Assembly: GCF_002843175.1 (NCBI RefSeq)
Contig: NZ_PJEO01000014.1
Coordinates: 62,001 to 126,000, forward strand
Direction: 5' to 3'
Source of the DNA: Confluentibacter flavum
GTDB lineage: Bacteria > Bacteroidota > Bacteroidia > Flavobacteriales > Flavobacteriaceae
DNA: 64,000 nucleotides
Part shown: positions 9,001-16,942 of the stretch, piece by piece
Layout: every line of letters starts with the position of its first letter
How positions within the stretch are numbered: the first letter of the stretch is position 1
The notes under the pieces: generated by a model
Databases searched by the model: none
What the model saw: only the letters and a program-made list of their open reading frames with translations
Told to the model about the DNA's origin: nothing
Made by a program: the position numbers and the translations under genes

Positions 9001-9055
9001 GCCACTTTGAAACTTTGCCACTTTGAAACTTTCAACTTTTAACTCTTAACTTTCA
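9001..9055. repeat. Tandem GCCACTTTGAAACTTT repeat and derivatives
   Basis: The 16-mer GCCACTTTGAAACTTT occurs twice in direct tandem (9001-9016, 9017-9032), followed by TTCAACTTTTAACTC-type derivatives to 9055. It lies in the promoter region of the DUF2520 gene. Its reverse complement resembles the 8435-8467 array, so the globin gene is bracketed by inverted copies of one repeat type. Confidence 0.8.
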
Positions 9056-9079
9056 ACTTAACTTCTGTATTTTAGCAAC

Positions 9080-9850
9080 ATGATTTCGGTAATAATCCTA
9101 GGCGCTGGTAATGTCGCCACACATTTATTCAAAGCTTTCAAAAAAACAGAAGAAATATCTGTTAATCAATGGTATAACAGACATTTAGACTTGATTAGTC
9201 CCTATAAAAATGATGTGGCTATTATTGATGATTTGTCTCAACTTAAAGAAGCCGATGTGTATATTTTGGCCGTGAGCGACGATGCTATTAAAGAATTATC
9301 ATCAAAATTGCCGTTTGAGAATCGATTGGTAGTCCACACTTCTGGAGGTGTTAGCCTTTATGATATAGACAAAAAACATAGACGTGGCGTTTTTTATCCA
9401 CTACAAACGTTTAGCAAAGATGCTTGTATGGATTTTGCAAATGTGCCTATTTGTATTGAGGCTATTAAAAGTGATGATTACCATATTCTAAAATCATTGG
9501 CAATTAGTATAGGAAGCGCCACCAAAAAGGTAAATAGCGATCAAAGACGTGTGTTGCATTTAGCAGCCGTATTCGTGAACAATTTTACAAATCAGTTATA
9601 CAGGATCGCTCATGAAATCACGGAAAGTGAAGGGGCTGATTTCGATATATTAAAACCGCTAATACTTGAAACCGCAAACAAAGTTCAAGAATTTTCACCG
9701 TATATGGCGCAAACAGGACCCGCCAAACGCAATGATAAAAAAACAATAAGAAAACATTTGAAAATTTTAAATAACAACCCACATCATAAAGCCATTTATG
9801 AATTACTAACCGACTCAATACATATGACACATGGAAGAAAAAAGCTATAA
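9080..9850 (+). CDS. Rossmann-like DUF2520 protein
   Basis: 256-residue protein with an N-terminal NAD(P)-type Rossmann fold (ILGAGNVATH, residues 6-14) and a C-terminal DUF2520 helical domain (HLAAVFVNNFTNQLY... GPAKRND). The arrangement resembles ProC-like dehydrogenases or ketopantoate reductases, but the substrate of this family is not established to my knowledge. Its 3' end overlaps the KdsC-like gene by 20 bases, so the two are translationally coupled. It begins a co-directional run that continues through the UbiA-type and Maf genes. Confidence 0.85.
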   Translation: MISVIILGAGNVATHLFKAFKKTEEISVNQWYNRHLDLISPYKNDVAIIDDLSQLKEADVYILAVSDDAIKELSSKLPFENRLVVHTSGGVSLYDIDKKHRRGVFYPLQTFSKDACMDFANVPICIEAIKSDDYHILKSLAISIGSATKKVNSDQRRVLHLAAVFVNNFTNQLYRIAHEITESEGADFDILKPLILETANKVQEFSPYMAQTGPAKRNDKKTIRKHLKILNNNPHHKAIYELLTDSIHMTHGRKKL

Positions 9851-10340
9851 AGAATATTTAAACCATATTACCACTTTTATTTTTGACGTCGATGGCGTTT
9901 TAACCAATGGTGATTTGCATGTTACCAATACGGGCGAACTTTTAAGAATCATGAATGTAAGGGATGGTTTCGCCCTTAAATTCGCGGTGAACTCGGGTTA
10001 TAATGTTGCCATCATATCGGCTGGGACCAATGATGGCGTTAAAATTCGGTTAGAAGCCCTGGGCATTAAAACAGTCTATTTAGGAGCCCACAAAAAACTT
10101 GAAAAGTTTTATGAATACATAGAAACCAATAATATTAAAACAGAAAACATCCTTTATATGGGCGACGATATGCCAGACTATCCTGTTTTAAAAGTTGTTG
10201 GTTTACCTTGTTGCCCACAAGATGCCGTAGCAGAGGTAAAAGGAATTTCTAAATATATATCCCATAAAAATGGTGGACAAGGTGCCGTTCGAGATGTGAT
10301 TGAACAGGTTTTAAAAGTTCAGGATAAGTGGGTGTTTTAG
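9831..10340 (+). CDS. KdsC-like HAD phosphatase
   Basis: 169-residue compact HAD phosphatase without cap domain (C0 type), as in KDO-8-phosphate phosphatase KdsC. The nucleophile motif is FDVDGVLTNG (Asp19, Asp21), motif II is in IISAGTN and motif IV is MGDDMPDYPVL (Asp112, Asp113). KdsC hydrolyses KDO-8-phosphate in lipopolysaccharide core synthesis. In Bacteroidota this protein usually sits beside the DUF2520 gene, as here, so its exact substrate in this setting is an inference. An eight-copy heptamer repeat begins directly after the stop codon. Confidence 0.87.
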   Translation: MEEKSYKEYLNHITTFIFDVDGVLTNGDLHVTNTGELLRIMNVRDGFALKFAVNSGYNVAIISAGTNDGVKIRLEALGIKTVYLGAHKKLEKFYEYIETNNIKTENILYMGDDMPDYPVLKVVGLPCCPQDAVAEVKGISKYISHKNGGQGAVRDVIEQVLKVQDKWVF

Positions 10341-10396
10341 CTGTTAGCTGTTAGCTGTTAGCTGTTAGCTGTTAGCTGTTAGCTGTTAGCTGTTAG
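10341..10396. repeat. Heptamer tandem repeat (CTGTTAG)8
   Basis: Eight perfect head-to-tail copies of CTGTTAG, 56 bases, starting with the base after the TAG stop of the KdsC-like gene and ending 34 bases before the next start codon. A microsatellite-like array prone to slippage. Each unit carries a TAG, and the unit length is not a multiple of three. Confidence 0.97.
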
Positions 10397-10430
10397 CAAA
10401 ATTAACTATTCACTTTTCACTATTAACTAA

Positions 10431-11348
10431 ATGCACGGCATTTTAAACCTCATTCGCTGGAAGAACTTATTGATGATTGCCTTGGTGCAATTACTGATTA
10501 AATATGCGTTTCTGGAATCTTATGGGGCATCAACGAGTTTAGATACCTTAGGCGTCATTCTTTTAATTATCGCTACGGTTTGCATTGCCGCAGCTGGAAA
10601 TATTATTAATGATATTAATGATGTTGAAACCGATGTTATTAACAAACCAAATAAGATAATTGTAGGTAAAAACATTTCAGAAAAAACAGCTTATAATTTA
10701 TTTATTATATTGAATGTGATTGGCGTTGGCGTTGGATATTACTTATCCAATTCCGTTGGAAGAAGTGGGTTTTTCTCCCTATTCGTTATTATTTCAGTAT
10801 TACTTTATGTGTATTCAACTTATTTGAAACAACTGTTTTTAATAGGCAATCTGGTTATTTCTATTTTAGTGGCTTTAAGCATTCTTATTGTTGGCGTTTT
10901 TGAATTGATTCCTAACATTACCGAACAAAACCAAACCATCCAACTATTATATTTTAAAACCATATTAAATTACGCTTATATGGCTTTCATTTTAAACTTA
11001 ATAAGGGAAATAAACAAAGACGTGGAAGATATGGAAGGCGATGCTAAAGCAGGCATGAATACGCTACCCATCATTATTGGAAAAGAAAATACCAAATATA
11101 TAATTTTGGGGCTTTCGCTATTGACACTGTTTGTCATTGGATATTATGTGGTGGATACATTGTACAACAACCAAATCGCTGTCATTTATTTCTTGATTTT
11201 TATCATGGCACCACTACTCTATTTGAATATTAAAATTTTAAGTGCACAAAAAAAAACCGACTATACCCATATTAGTAACATCCTTAAATGGATTATGCTT
11301 TTTGGAATGCTTTCCTTACTTTTATACACCTATAATGCAACACGGTAA
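10431..11348 (+). CDS. UbiA-family prenyltransferase (geranylgeranylglycerol-phosphate type)
   Basis: 305-residue polytopic membrane prenyltransferase with both Asp-rich motifs of the UbiA superfamily: NDINDVETD (about residues 61-69) and DVEDMEGDAKAG (about 197-208). The substrate-side NKPNK follows the first motif. About eight membrane helices. Flavobacterial members are usually labelled geranylgeranylglycerol-phosphate geranylgeranyltransferase, because they resemble the archaeal ether-lipid enzyme; the true acceptor here is unknown. Its stop codon shares a base with the Maf start (TAATG), indicating coupling. Confidence 0.85.
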   Translation: MHGILNLIRWKNLLMIALVQLLIKYAFLESYGASTSLDTLGVILLIIATVCIAAAGNIINDINDVETDVINKPNKIIVGKNISEKTAYNLFIILNVIGVGVGYYLSNSVGRSGFFSLFVIISVLLYVYSTYLKQLFLIGNLVISILVALSILIVGVFELIPNITEQNQTIQLLYFKTILNYAYMAFILNLIREINKDVEDMEGDAKAGMNTLPIIIGKENTKYIILGLSLLTLFVIGYYVVDTLYNNQIAVIYFLIFIMAPLLYLNIKILSAQKKTDYTHISNILKWIMLFGMLSLLLYTYNATR

Positions 11349-11950
11349 TGTTAAGCGAAAAATTAAAAAACCACAGGATTATTTTGGCTTCGGGTTCCCC
11401 AAGACGGCAACAGTTTTTCAAAGAATTGGGGTTGGATTTTGAGATTCGTTTAAAACCCATAAAAGAAGACTATCCTTCTCGATTGAAGCATTTTGAAATC
11501 AGTGATTATTTAGCACAGTTAAAGGCACTTCCCTTTAAAGATGAATTAAAAGATAACGACATTCTTATCACAAGCGATACCATTGTTTGGCATCAAGGAA
11601 AAGCCCTTGGTAAACCCTTAGATGAATTAGATGCTTTTGCAATGCTAAAATCTTTAAGCAATACTACTCATGAAGTGATTACATCGGTTTGTTTTACAAC
11701 AACTAAATTTGAAAAAACGCTTAACGACATTACAAAAGTCACTTTTAAAAGCTTAACTGACCAAGAAATAAATTATTACATTAAAACCTGTAAGCCTCTT
11801 GACAAAGCGGGTGCGTATGGTATTCAAGAATGGATTGGGCAAATTGGTGTTACAAATATGGAAGGTTCTTATTTTAATGTTATGGGTATGCCAACGCATA
11901 TGGTTTATAAATCGTTGCATGATATTGTTAATGATTTGCAAAAACACTAA
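11348..11950 (+). CDS. maf: Maf-family nucleoside triphosphate pyrophosphatase
   Basis: 200-residue Maf/YhdE-type protein. The N-terminal motif ASGSPRRQQFFKELG binds phosphate. The catalytic acidic residue is in TSDTIVWHQGKALGKP, and DKAGAYGIQEWIG completes the active site. These enzymes hydrolyse dTTP, UTP or modified pyrimidine nucleotides to monophosphates and were first linked to septum inhibition. Which subclass applies is not certain. One-base overlap with the upstream UbiA gene. Confidence 0.9.
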   Translation: MLSEKLKNHRIILASGSPRRQQFFKELGLDFEIRLKPIKEDYPSRLKHFEISDYLAQLKALPFKDELKDNDILITSDTIVWHQGKALGKPLDELDAFAMLKSLSNTTHEVITSVCFTTTKFEKTLNDITKVTFKSLTDQEINYYIKTCKPLDKAGAYGIQEWIGQIGVTNMEGSYFNVMGMPTHMVYKSLHDIVNDLQKH

Positions 11951-11979
11951 ATTGAACAACACTTTTTTATTTTCTAACG

Positions 11980-11987
11980 TATCTTTG
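11980..11987 (+). promoter_or_regulatory. Candidate -7 box TATCTTTG
   Basis: Matches the Bacteroidota TAnnTTTG consensus, 29 bases before the start of the MscS-like gene and after the maf stop. A TTG at 11952-11954 is a poor -33 candidate with too long a spacer. Confidence 0.55.
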
Positions 11988-12016
11988 GTTCATTATTCAA
12001 TTTAAAAAAATTTAAA

Positions 12017-12550
12017 ATGTTTTTCGAAACTTATAAAAGCGAATTTATAATTACTGGATTTCTTCTTCTTTTTTTACTTATCGTCCGATTTATTTTAACC
12101 ACGCTTATCACAAAAATATCCAGAAGAAACGGCATTAATATAGCTCGAATCCATTTAATCAATAGATATGTTTCGGTAACGTTATTTTTAATAGCCCTCA
12201 TCATCATCCCATTTATTTTTGGAACGAAATTAGAAAAATTAGTTGTTCTTTTCTCTTCGGTTTTCGCTGTTATTGGTATTGGTTTGTTTGCTATTTGGTC
12301 TATTTTAAGTAATATCACCTCTGGAATCATTATGTTTTTCTCGTTTCCTTATAAAGTTGGAGACAAAATTCAAATACACGATAAAGATTTTCCCTTAGAA
12401 GGCATTATAGAAGATATTAGAGCGTTTCAGCTACACCTTCGTTTGGAAAATGGCGACCTAGTAACCTATCCCAATAATTTAATGTTACAAAAAGCCGTAA
12501 CCCTTATTGAAAAAGACGCCATTATTGATGACGGCATGGATGCCATATAA
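12017..12550 (+). CDS. Small MscS-type mechanosensitive channel protein
   Basis: 177-residue membrane protein with three hydrophobic segments (about residues 8-28, 52-70, 75-98) followed by a short MscS beta domain (FPYKVGDKIQIHDKDFPLEGIIEDIRAFQLHL). It is shorter than the 286-residue E. coli MscS and lacks most of the C-terminal cytosolic cage. Such minimal members are common in flavobacteria. A role in osmotic release is inferred from the family. 20 bases upstream of corA and probably co-transcribed with it. Confidence 0.8.
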   Translation: MFFETYKSEFIITGFLLLFLLIVRFILTTLITKISRRNGINIARIHLINRYVSVTLFLIALIIIPFIFGTKLEKLVVLFSSVFAVIGIGLFAIWSILSNITSGIIMFFSFPYKVGDKIQIHDKDFPLEGIIEDIRAFQLHLRLENGDLVTYPNNLMLQKAVTLIEKDAIIDDGMDAI

Positions 12551-12570
12551 ATACTTCATACATTTATTAA

Positions 12571-13638
12571 ATGGGTAAACTCAAAGGTAAAAAAAGGTAT
12601 AAGAAATTAGGACTAGCTCCTGGAAGTGTTATTTATACTGGAGACAAATCATCAAAAAAATTATTCATTGAGGCTTTTGATTACAATATAGAGCAATGTA
12701 TTGATAAAGAATTAAATAATGTTGAGGACATTTTTGAATTTAAACATATAGATACTATTACATGGATTAACCTAAATGGTTTAAACCATGTCAATGAAAT
12801 TGAAAAAATAGGGAATCACTTCAATTTACATCCTTTAGTTTTAGAGGATATTGTAAGCATTTCACAACGCCCTAAAATTGATGAGTATGATGATTATTTA
12901 TTTGTGGTCTTAAAAATGCTTTATCAGGACGAAAACGAAACCATCATTTCAGAACAAGTTAGCTTTGTTCTTGGCAAAAACTATGTACTTTCTTTCCAAG
13001 AAGCTGATGGTGATGTGTTTGATACCGTAAGAGACCGCATTAGGCATGGAAAAGGTAGGGTTCGCACCATGCAGGCCGATTATTTGCTTTATATTTTAAT
13101 GGATGCTATTGTTGATCACTATTTTAGTATTATAGAAAGTCTTGGCGAAAAAATTGAAGATTATGAAAGTCGTATCTTTTCAGGACATGTAGACAAATCA
13201 ATCAACAAGGATATTCAGGATTTAAAAAGAGAAGTGTTAAGAGTTCGCCGAGCCATTTTTCCTCTTCGCGAAGTCATTAGCAGAATTGAAAAACACGAGA
13301 GCCCACTCATTCTAGATAAAACAAAAACCTTTTACCGCGATATTTACGACCATTTAATTCAGGTTTCAGAAAATATTGATATCTATAGGGAAATGATTTG
13401 GAGTTTAATGGATATGTACATGACTACCATTAGTAATAGAATGAACGAAGTCATGAAAGTATTAACCATTATGGCTTCCATATTTATTCCCTTGACTTTT
13501 ATTGCGGGTATTTATGGCATGAACTTCGATTATATGCCAGAACTCCATTATAAATATTCTTATTTTATTCTTTGGGGTGTTATGATTGTCCTTTTTATAG
13601 GGATGCTTTATTATTTTAAGCGGAAGAAGTGGTTGTAA
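12571..13638 (+). CDS. corA: Magnesium/cobalt transporter CorA
   Basis: 355-residue CorA family divalent cation channel. A large N-terminal cytosolic domain ends in a long helix. Two C-terminal membrane helices (about 295-312 and 332-350) flank the selectivity motif YGMN (315-318), with the ion-loop MPEL after it. The very C-terminus KRKK is basic as usual. Forms a pentamer in the inner membrane for Mg2+ uptake. It follows the small MscS gene closely; no riboswitch is visible upstream. Confidence 0.95.
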   Translation: MGKLKGKKRYKKLGLAPGSVIYTGDKSSKKLFIEAFDYNIEQCIDKELNNVEDIFEFKHIDTITWINLNGLNHVNEIEKIGNHFNLHPLVLEDIVSISQRPKIDEYDDYLFVVLKMLYQDENETIISEQVSFVLGKNYVLSFQEADGDVFDTVRDRIRHGKGRVRTMQADYLLYILMDAIVDHYFSIIESLGEKIEDYESRIFSGHVDKSINKDIQDLKREVLRVRRAIFPLREVISRIEKHESPLILDKTKTFYRDIYDHLIQVSENIDIYREMIWSLMDMYMTTISNRMNEVMKVLTIMASIFIPLTFIAGIYGMNFDYMPELHYKYSYFILWGVMIVLFIGMLYYFKRKKWL

Positions 13639-13756
13639 ATTTTGATTTCTGTCAATTTGACATTTTAAAATTCTGTGCATTTTATTGAAAGCTTTTGGTA
13701 TATTTTTTGAAATTATTCAGTAAAAATAAAATTGTTTAATTTAAAATGTATCAACT

Positions 13757-14221
13757 ATGAAAACACTTAAATTTATTCCAATTTTCTTTCTTCTATTTTA
13801 TAATTGCACAGCACAAAACAAACAAAAAACAGAAGAGAACTCTTTAAAACCAGACGAAAATATTCAAGTAAACAAAGAATATGACGAGTACGGCAATTTA
13901 ACAAAATACGATTCTATTTATTCTTATAGCTACTCATCTAACGGAGAAATTAACGATAGTTTAAAGATGCTATTCCAAAAGCATTTTAACAACCATTCAT
14001 TATTTAACGATTCGTTTTTTGATGATTTCTTCAAACAAGATTCAGCTTCTGGACATTTCAACCCGCACAACTTTTTCTACAAAGGTTTCATGAATCAAGA
14101 TGATCACATTAAAAGCATGATGAAGCGTATGGACTCTATTCAGCAATTATTTTTTAATCAAAACTTCCAAAGTATCATTCCTGCCGAACCCAAAAAAAAA
14201 AATGATTACAAAGGAATCTAA
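13757..14221 (+). CDS. Hypothetical lipoprotein
   Basis: 154-residue protein of unknown function. The N-terminus MKTLKFIPIFFLLFYNCTAQ is a lipoprotein signal with the likely lipidated Cys at residue 17. The mature part is polar and rich in Asn, Phe, Asp and Ser, with SFFDDFFKQDS and FNPHNFFYKGF segments, but no known domain. It is likely anchored in the outer or inner membrane. A hairpin terminator follows 35 bases downstream. Confidence 0.7.
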   Translation: MKTLKFIPIFFLLFYNCTAQNKQKTEENSLKPDENIQVNKEYDEYGNLTKYDSIYSYSYSSNGEINDSLKMLFQKHFNNHSLFNDSFFDDFFKQDSASGHFNPHNFFYKGFMNQDDHIKSMMKRMDSIQQLFFNQNFQSIIPAEPKKKNDYKGI

Positions 14222-14255
14222 ATACCCGTATTTCAAAACCGTTAAATAAAGATTA

Positions 14256-14282
14256 AAACCAGCAAAAGTGCTGGTTTCTTTT
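14256..14282 (+). terminator. Terminator of the lipoprotein gene
   Basis: Hairpin AAACCAGC-aaaagt-GCTGGTTT (14256-14277) followed by CTTTTATAT. It separates the corA-side genes from the PIG-L operon. Confidence 0.8.
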
Positions 14283-14283
14283 A

Positions 14284-14291
14284 TATATTTG
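14284..14291 (+). promoter_or_regulatory. Candidate -7 box TATATTTG
   Basis: Matches TAnnTTTG, 22 bases before the start codon of the secreted PIG-L deacetylase and just behind the preceding terminator. Likely promoter of the four-gene operon. No convincing -33 element. Confidence 0.6.
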
Positions 14292-14313
14292 GTTTTTAGC
14301 TAACTAAATAAAC

Positions 14314-16839
14314 ATGCGAAAAACTATACTTTCTTCCATATTAATACTACTTACTTTTACAATTTTACATGCCCAAAAACCAACAACACCCTCATCTTCA
14401 GAAATTTTTGAATCCATTCAAAAACTAAATTTTTTAGGGTCTGTTTTATATGTGGCAGCGCATCCAGATGATGAAAATACATCGCTTATCTCCTATATGT
14501 CCAATCATGTAAAAGCCCGAACTGGGTATTTAGCCATTACACGAGGTGATGGGGGACAAAACCTGATTGGCCCTGAGATTAGTCATTTATTGGGCGTTAT
14601 AAGAACCCAAGAATTATTGGCGGCCAGACGAATTGATGGCGGTGAACAGTTTTTTACAAGAGCTACTGATTTTGGTTTTTCAAAAGATCCGGAAGAAACT
14701 TTATCTATTTGGAATAAAGAGGATTTATTAAGTGATGTTGTTTTAGCTATTAGAAAATTTAAACCAGACGTCATTATTAACCGTTTTGATCACCGAACTC
14801 CGGGTACAACACATGGACATCACACCAGTTCTGCCATGCTAAGTTTTGAAGCTTTTGATTTGGCCAATGACCAATCCGCCTTTCCAGATTTACTGAAAAT
14901 CGCCGACGTTTGGCAACCAAAACGCATATTTTATAATACCAGTCCTTGGGCTTTTGGAAGTCCAGAAGAATTTGAAAAAGCAGACAAAACAAATCTAATT
15001 ACTTTTGATACAGGTATTTATTATCCGCTTAAAGGCCTGTCAAATAATGAAGTGTCTTCGTTGGCAAGTAGCCAACATTTAAGTCAGGGCTTTGGGAGAC
15101 TAACCAATAGAGGATCGCAAAATGAATATATTGAATTTTTAAAAGGAGATGCTTTAGTAAATAATGAAACTGTTTTTTCGGGTATTGATACGTCATGGAA
15201 CCGTGTAAAAGGCGGTAAAGCGATTGGTGATATTTTATATAAAGTTGAACATGAATTCAATTTTAAAGACCCATCGGTACATCTAGCGGATTTAATGAAA
15301 GCATACCAGTTACTTCAAACCATTGAAGATGACCATTGGAAAACCATAAAAATTAAAGAATTAAAATCCATCATAGAGGCCTGTGCCGGGTTGTATTTAG
15401 AAGCGTCCGCAGAAACGAGTTCAAGTACGCCAAATAGTAAAATCAACGTAAATATTGAAGCTTTAAATAGAAGCAATTCACCTATTGAATTGGTTAGTTT
15501 TTCAAAAACAGATGGTACAACCAGTCTACAAAACACCCTTTTAAAACCAAATATCAAGCAAAACATAAAAACGGATTATACCATCACAGATAACGAAATC
15601 TATACTACACCTTATTGGTTGGCAGAAAAAGGCACGTTGGGCATGTATAAAGTAGATGATAAAAATTTAATAGGCTTGCCAGAAACCCCAAGACAAGTAT
15701 CGGTTGACATCAATTTGAAAATAAACAACTCACCTATTACCATCACAAAAGATGTTATTTATCGTTTTGGAAAACCAGACAAAGGCGAGTTATATCGCCC
15801 ATTTGAAATCATTCCTGAAGCAGCTGCAAAAATCCCTGAAAAGGTCATCATTTTTGAAAATGACAAACAGAAAAATGTGGAAATCATCGTAAAGGCAGGT
15901 CGGGACAATTTAGAAGGTTTTGTTGAAATAAATCATCCAAAGGATTGGAGCGTATCTCCCGAAAAGCAAACTGTTTCCATCGCCTTTAAAGATCAAGAGC
16001 AAAGATTCATTTTTACTATCATTCCGCCAAAGAACCAAAGTGAAGGGTATATCAATCCAATCATCCATATTAATGATAAAATATATACCAAAGAGCGCAT
16101 TGAAATCGATTACGACCATATTCCATATCAAACCATCTTAGAACCAAGTGAAAGTAAAATTGTGCGGTTAGATATAAAGAAAAAAGGCAATAATATTGCT
16201 TATATTGCTGGTGCTGGTGATGTCGTCCCTGAAAGTTTGGAGCACATTGGTTACCATGTACAAACTATAAATCCAGAAAATATCAGTGCAGACATGTTGA
16301 ACACCTTTGATGCCGTTGTGATTGGCATTAGAGCATATAATACCATTGACGAATTAAAATTCAAACAACAATTATTATTTGATTTTGTTGAAAAAGGCGG
16401 TAATATGATTGTACAGTACAACACCAATTCTAGATTAAAAGTGGATAAATTAGCGCCTTATGATTTAAAATTATCTAGAGATCGTGTCACTGATGAAAAT
16501 GCCGAAGTCCGTTTTTTAGAGCCCAATCACCCCCTTTTGAATTACCCAAACAAAATAACCCAAGAAGATTTTGAAGGATGGACACAAGAACGTGGTTTGT
16601 ATTATCCAGGTGAATGGGCAAGCGAATTTACACCCATTCTTTCCATGAACGACAAAGGTGAAACACCAAAAGATGGTAGTTTATTAGTTGCTAAATACGG
16701 TAAAGGCTACTATATTTATACTGGATTAAGCTTTTTTAGGGAATTTCCAGAGGGGGTTTCTGGAGCTTACCGATTGTTTGCCAATATGCTATCGATAGGT
16801 AAAGAAGATATTAAACAAGCAGAAAATTTAAAGCAATAA
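14314..16839 (+). CDS. Secreted PIG-L family deacetylase with ThuA-like C-terminal domain
   Basis: 841-residue exported protein with signal peptide MRKTILSSILILLTFTILHAQ. The N-terminal PIG-L/LmbE domain (about 35-330) carries the zinc motif AAHPDDEN (His49, Asp51-52) and a distal HGHHTSS motif. The middle (about 370-610) is beta-rich, with NEW3/Ig-like character. The C-terminus (about 625-830) has a ThuA/GATase1-like fold (YIAGAGDVVPESLEHIGY... VVIGIRAYNT... GGNMIVQYNT). It probably removes acetyl groups from an N-acetyl amino sugar in the periplasm or outside the cell. The downstream peptide, symporter and Gfo/Idh oxidoreductase suggest use of the released sugar; that link is inferred. Confidence 0.87.
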   Translation: MRKTILSSILILLTFTILHAQKPTTPSSSEIFESIQKLNFLGSVLYVAAHPDDENTSLISYMSNHVKARTGYLAITRGDGGQNLIGPEISHLLGVIRTQELLAARRIDGGEQFFTRATDFGFSKDPEETLSIWNKEDLLSDVVLAIRKFKPDVIINRFDHRTPGTTHGHHTSSAMLSFEAFDLANDQSAFPDLLKIADVWQPKRIFYNTSPWAFGSPEEFEKADKTNLITFDTGIYYPLKGLSNNEVSSLASSQHLSQGFGRLTNRGSQNEYIEFLKGDALVNNETVFSGIDTSWNRVKGGKAIGDILYKVEHEFNFKDPSVHLADLMKAYQLLQTIEDDHWKTIKIKELKSIIEACAGLYLEASAETSSSTPNSKINVNIEALNRSNSPIELVSFSKTDGTTSLQNTLLKPNIKQNIKTDYTITDNEIYTTPYWLAEKGTLGMYKVDDKNLIGLPETPRQVSVDINLKINNSPITITKDVIYRFGKPDKGELYRPFEIIPEAAAKIPEKVIIFENDKQKNVEIIVKAGRDNLEGFVEINHPKDWSVSPEKQTVSIAFKDQEQRFIFTIIPPKNQSEGYINPIIHINDKIYTKERIEIDYDHIPYQTILEPSESKIVRLDIKKKGNNIAYIAGAGDVVPESLEHIGYHVQTINPENISADMLNTFDAVVIGIRAYNTIDELKFKQQLLFDFVEKGGNMIVQYNTNSRLKVDKLAPYDLKLSRDRVTDENAEVRFLEPNHPLLNYPNKITQEDFEGWTQERGLYYPGEWASEFTPILSMNDKGETPKDGSLLVAKYGKGYYIYTGLSFFREFPEGVSGAYRLFANMLSIGKEDIKQAENLKQ

Positions 16840-16842
16840 CGG

Positions 16843-16938
16843 ATGAAAGATTATAAATGGAATAAGATGTACACGCTGGTGCTGGTTGCGAATGCTGTTT
16901 ATATCATCTTATTTTATTTTTTAACGAAATCCATTTAA
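16843..16938 (+). CDS. 31-residue single-pass membrane peptide
   Basis: Short gene between the deacetylase stop and the symporter start, with gaps of three and four bases. The product begins MKDYKWNKMYTLVLVANAVY, continues with a hydrophobic stretch and ends FLTKSI, giving one membrane helix (about residues 10-26). The tight spacing on both sides and lack of other purpose for the bases support real translation. It is likely an accessory subunit of the sodium:solute symporter, comparable to small partners of other transporters; this is an inference. Confidence 0.7.
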   Translation: MKDYKWNKMYTLVLVANAVYIILFYFLTKSI

Positions 16939-16942
16939 AACA

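Noticed and set aside
10341-10396. The heptamer array as a possible CRISPR-like or minisatellite locus.
   Set aside because: Units are directly abutting with no spacers, and there are no cas genes in the window.
12031-12330. A 99-codon antisense frame across the MscS-like gene.
   Set aside because: It is the complement of a well-supported membrane protein and has no independent features.
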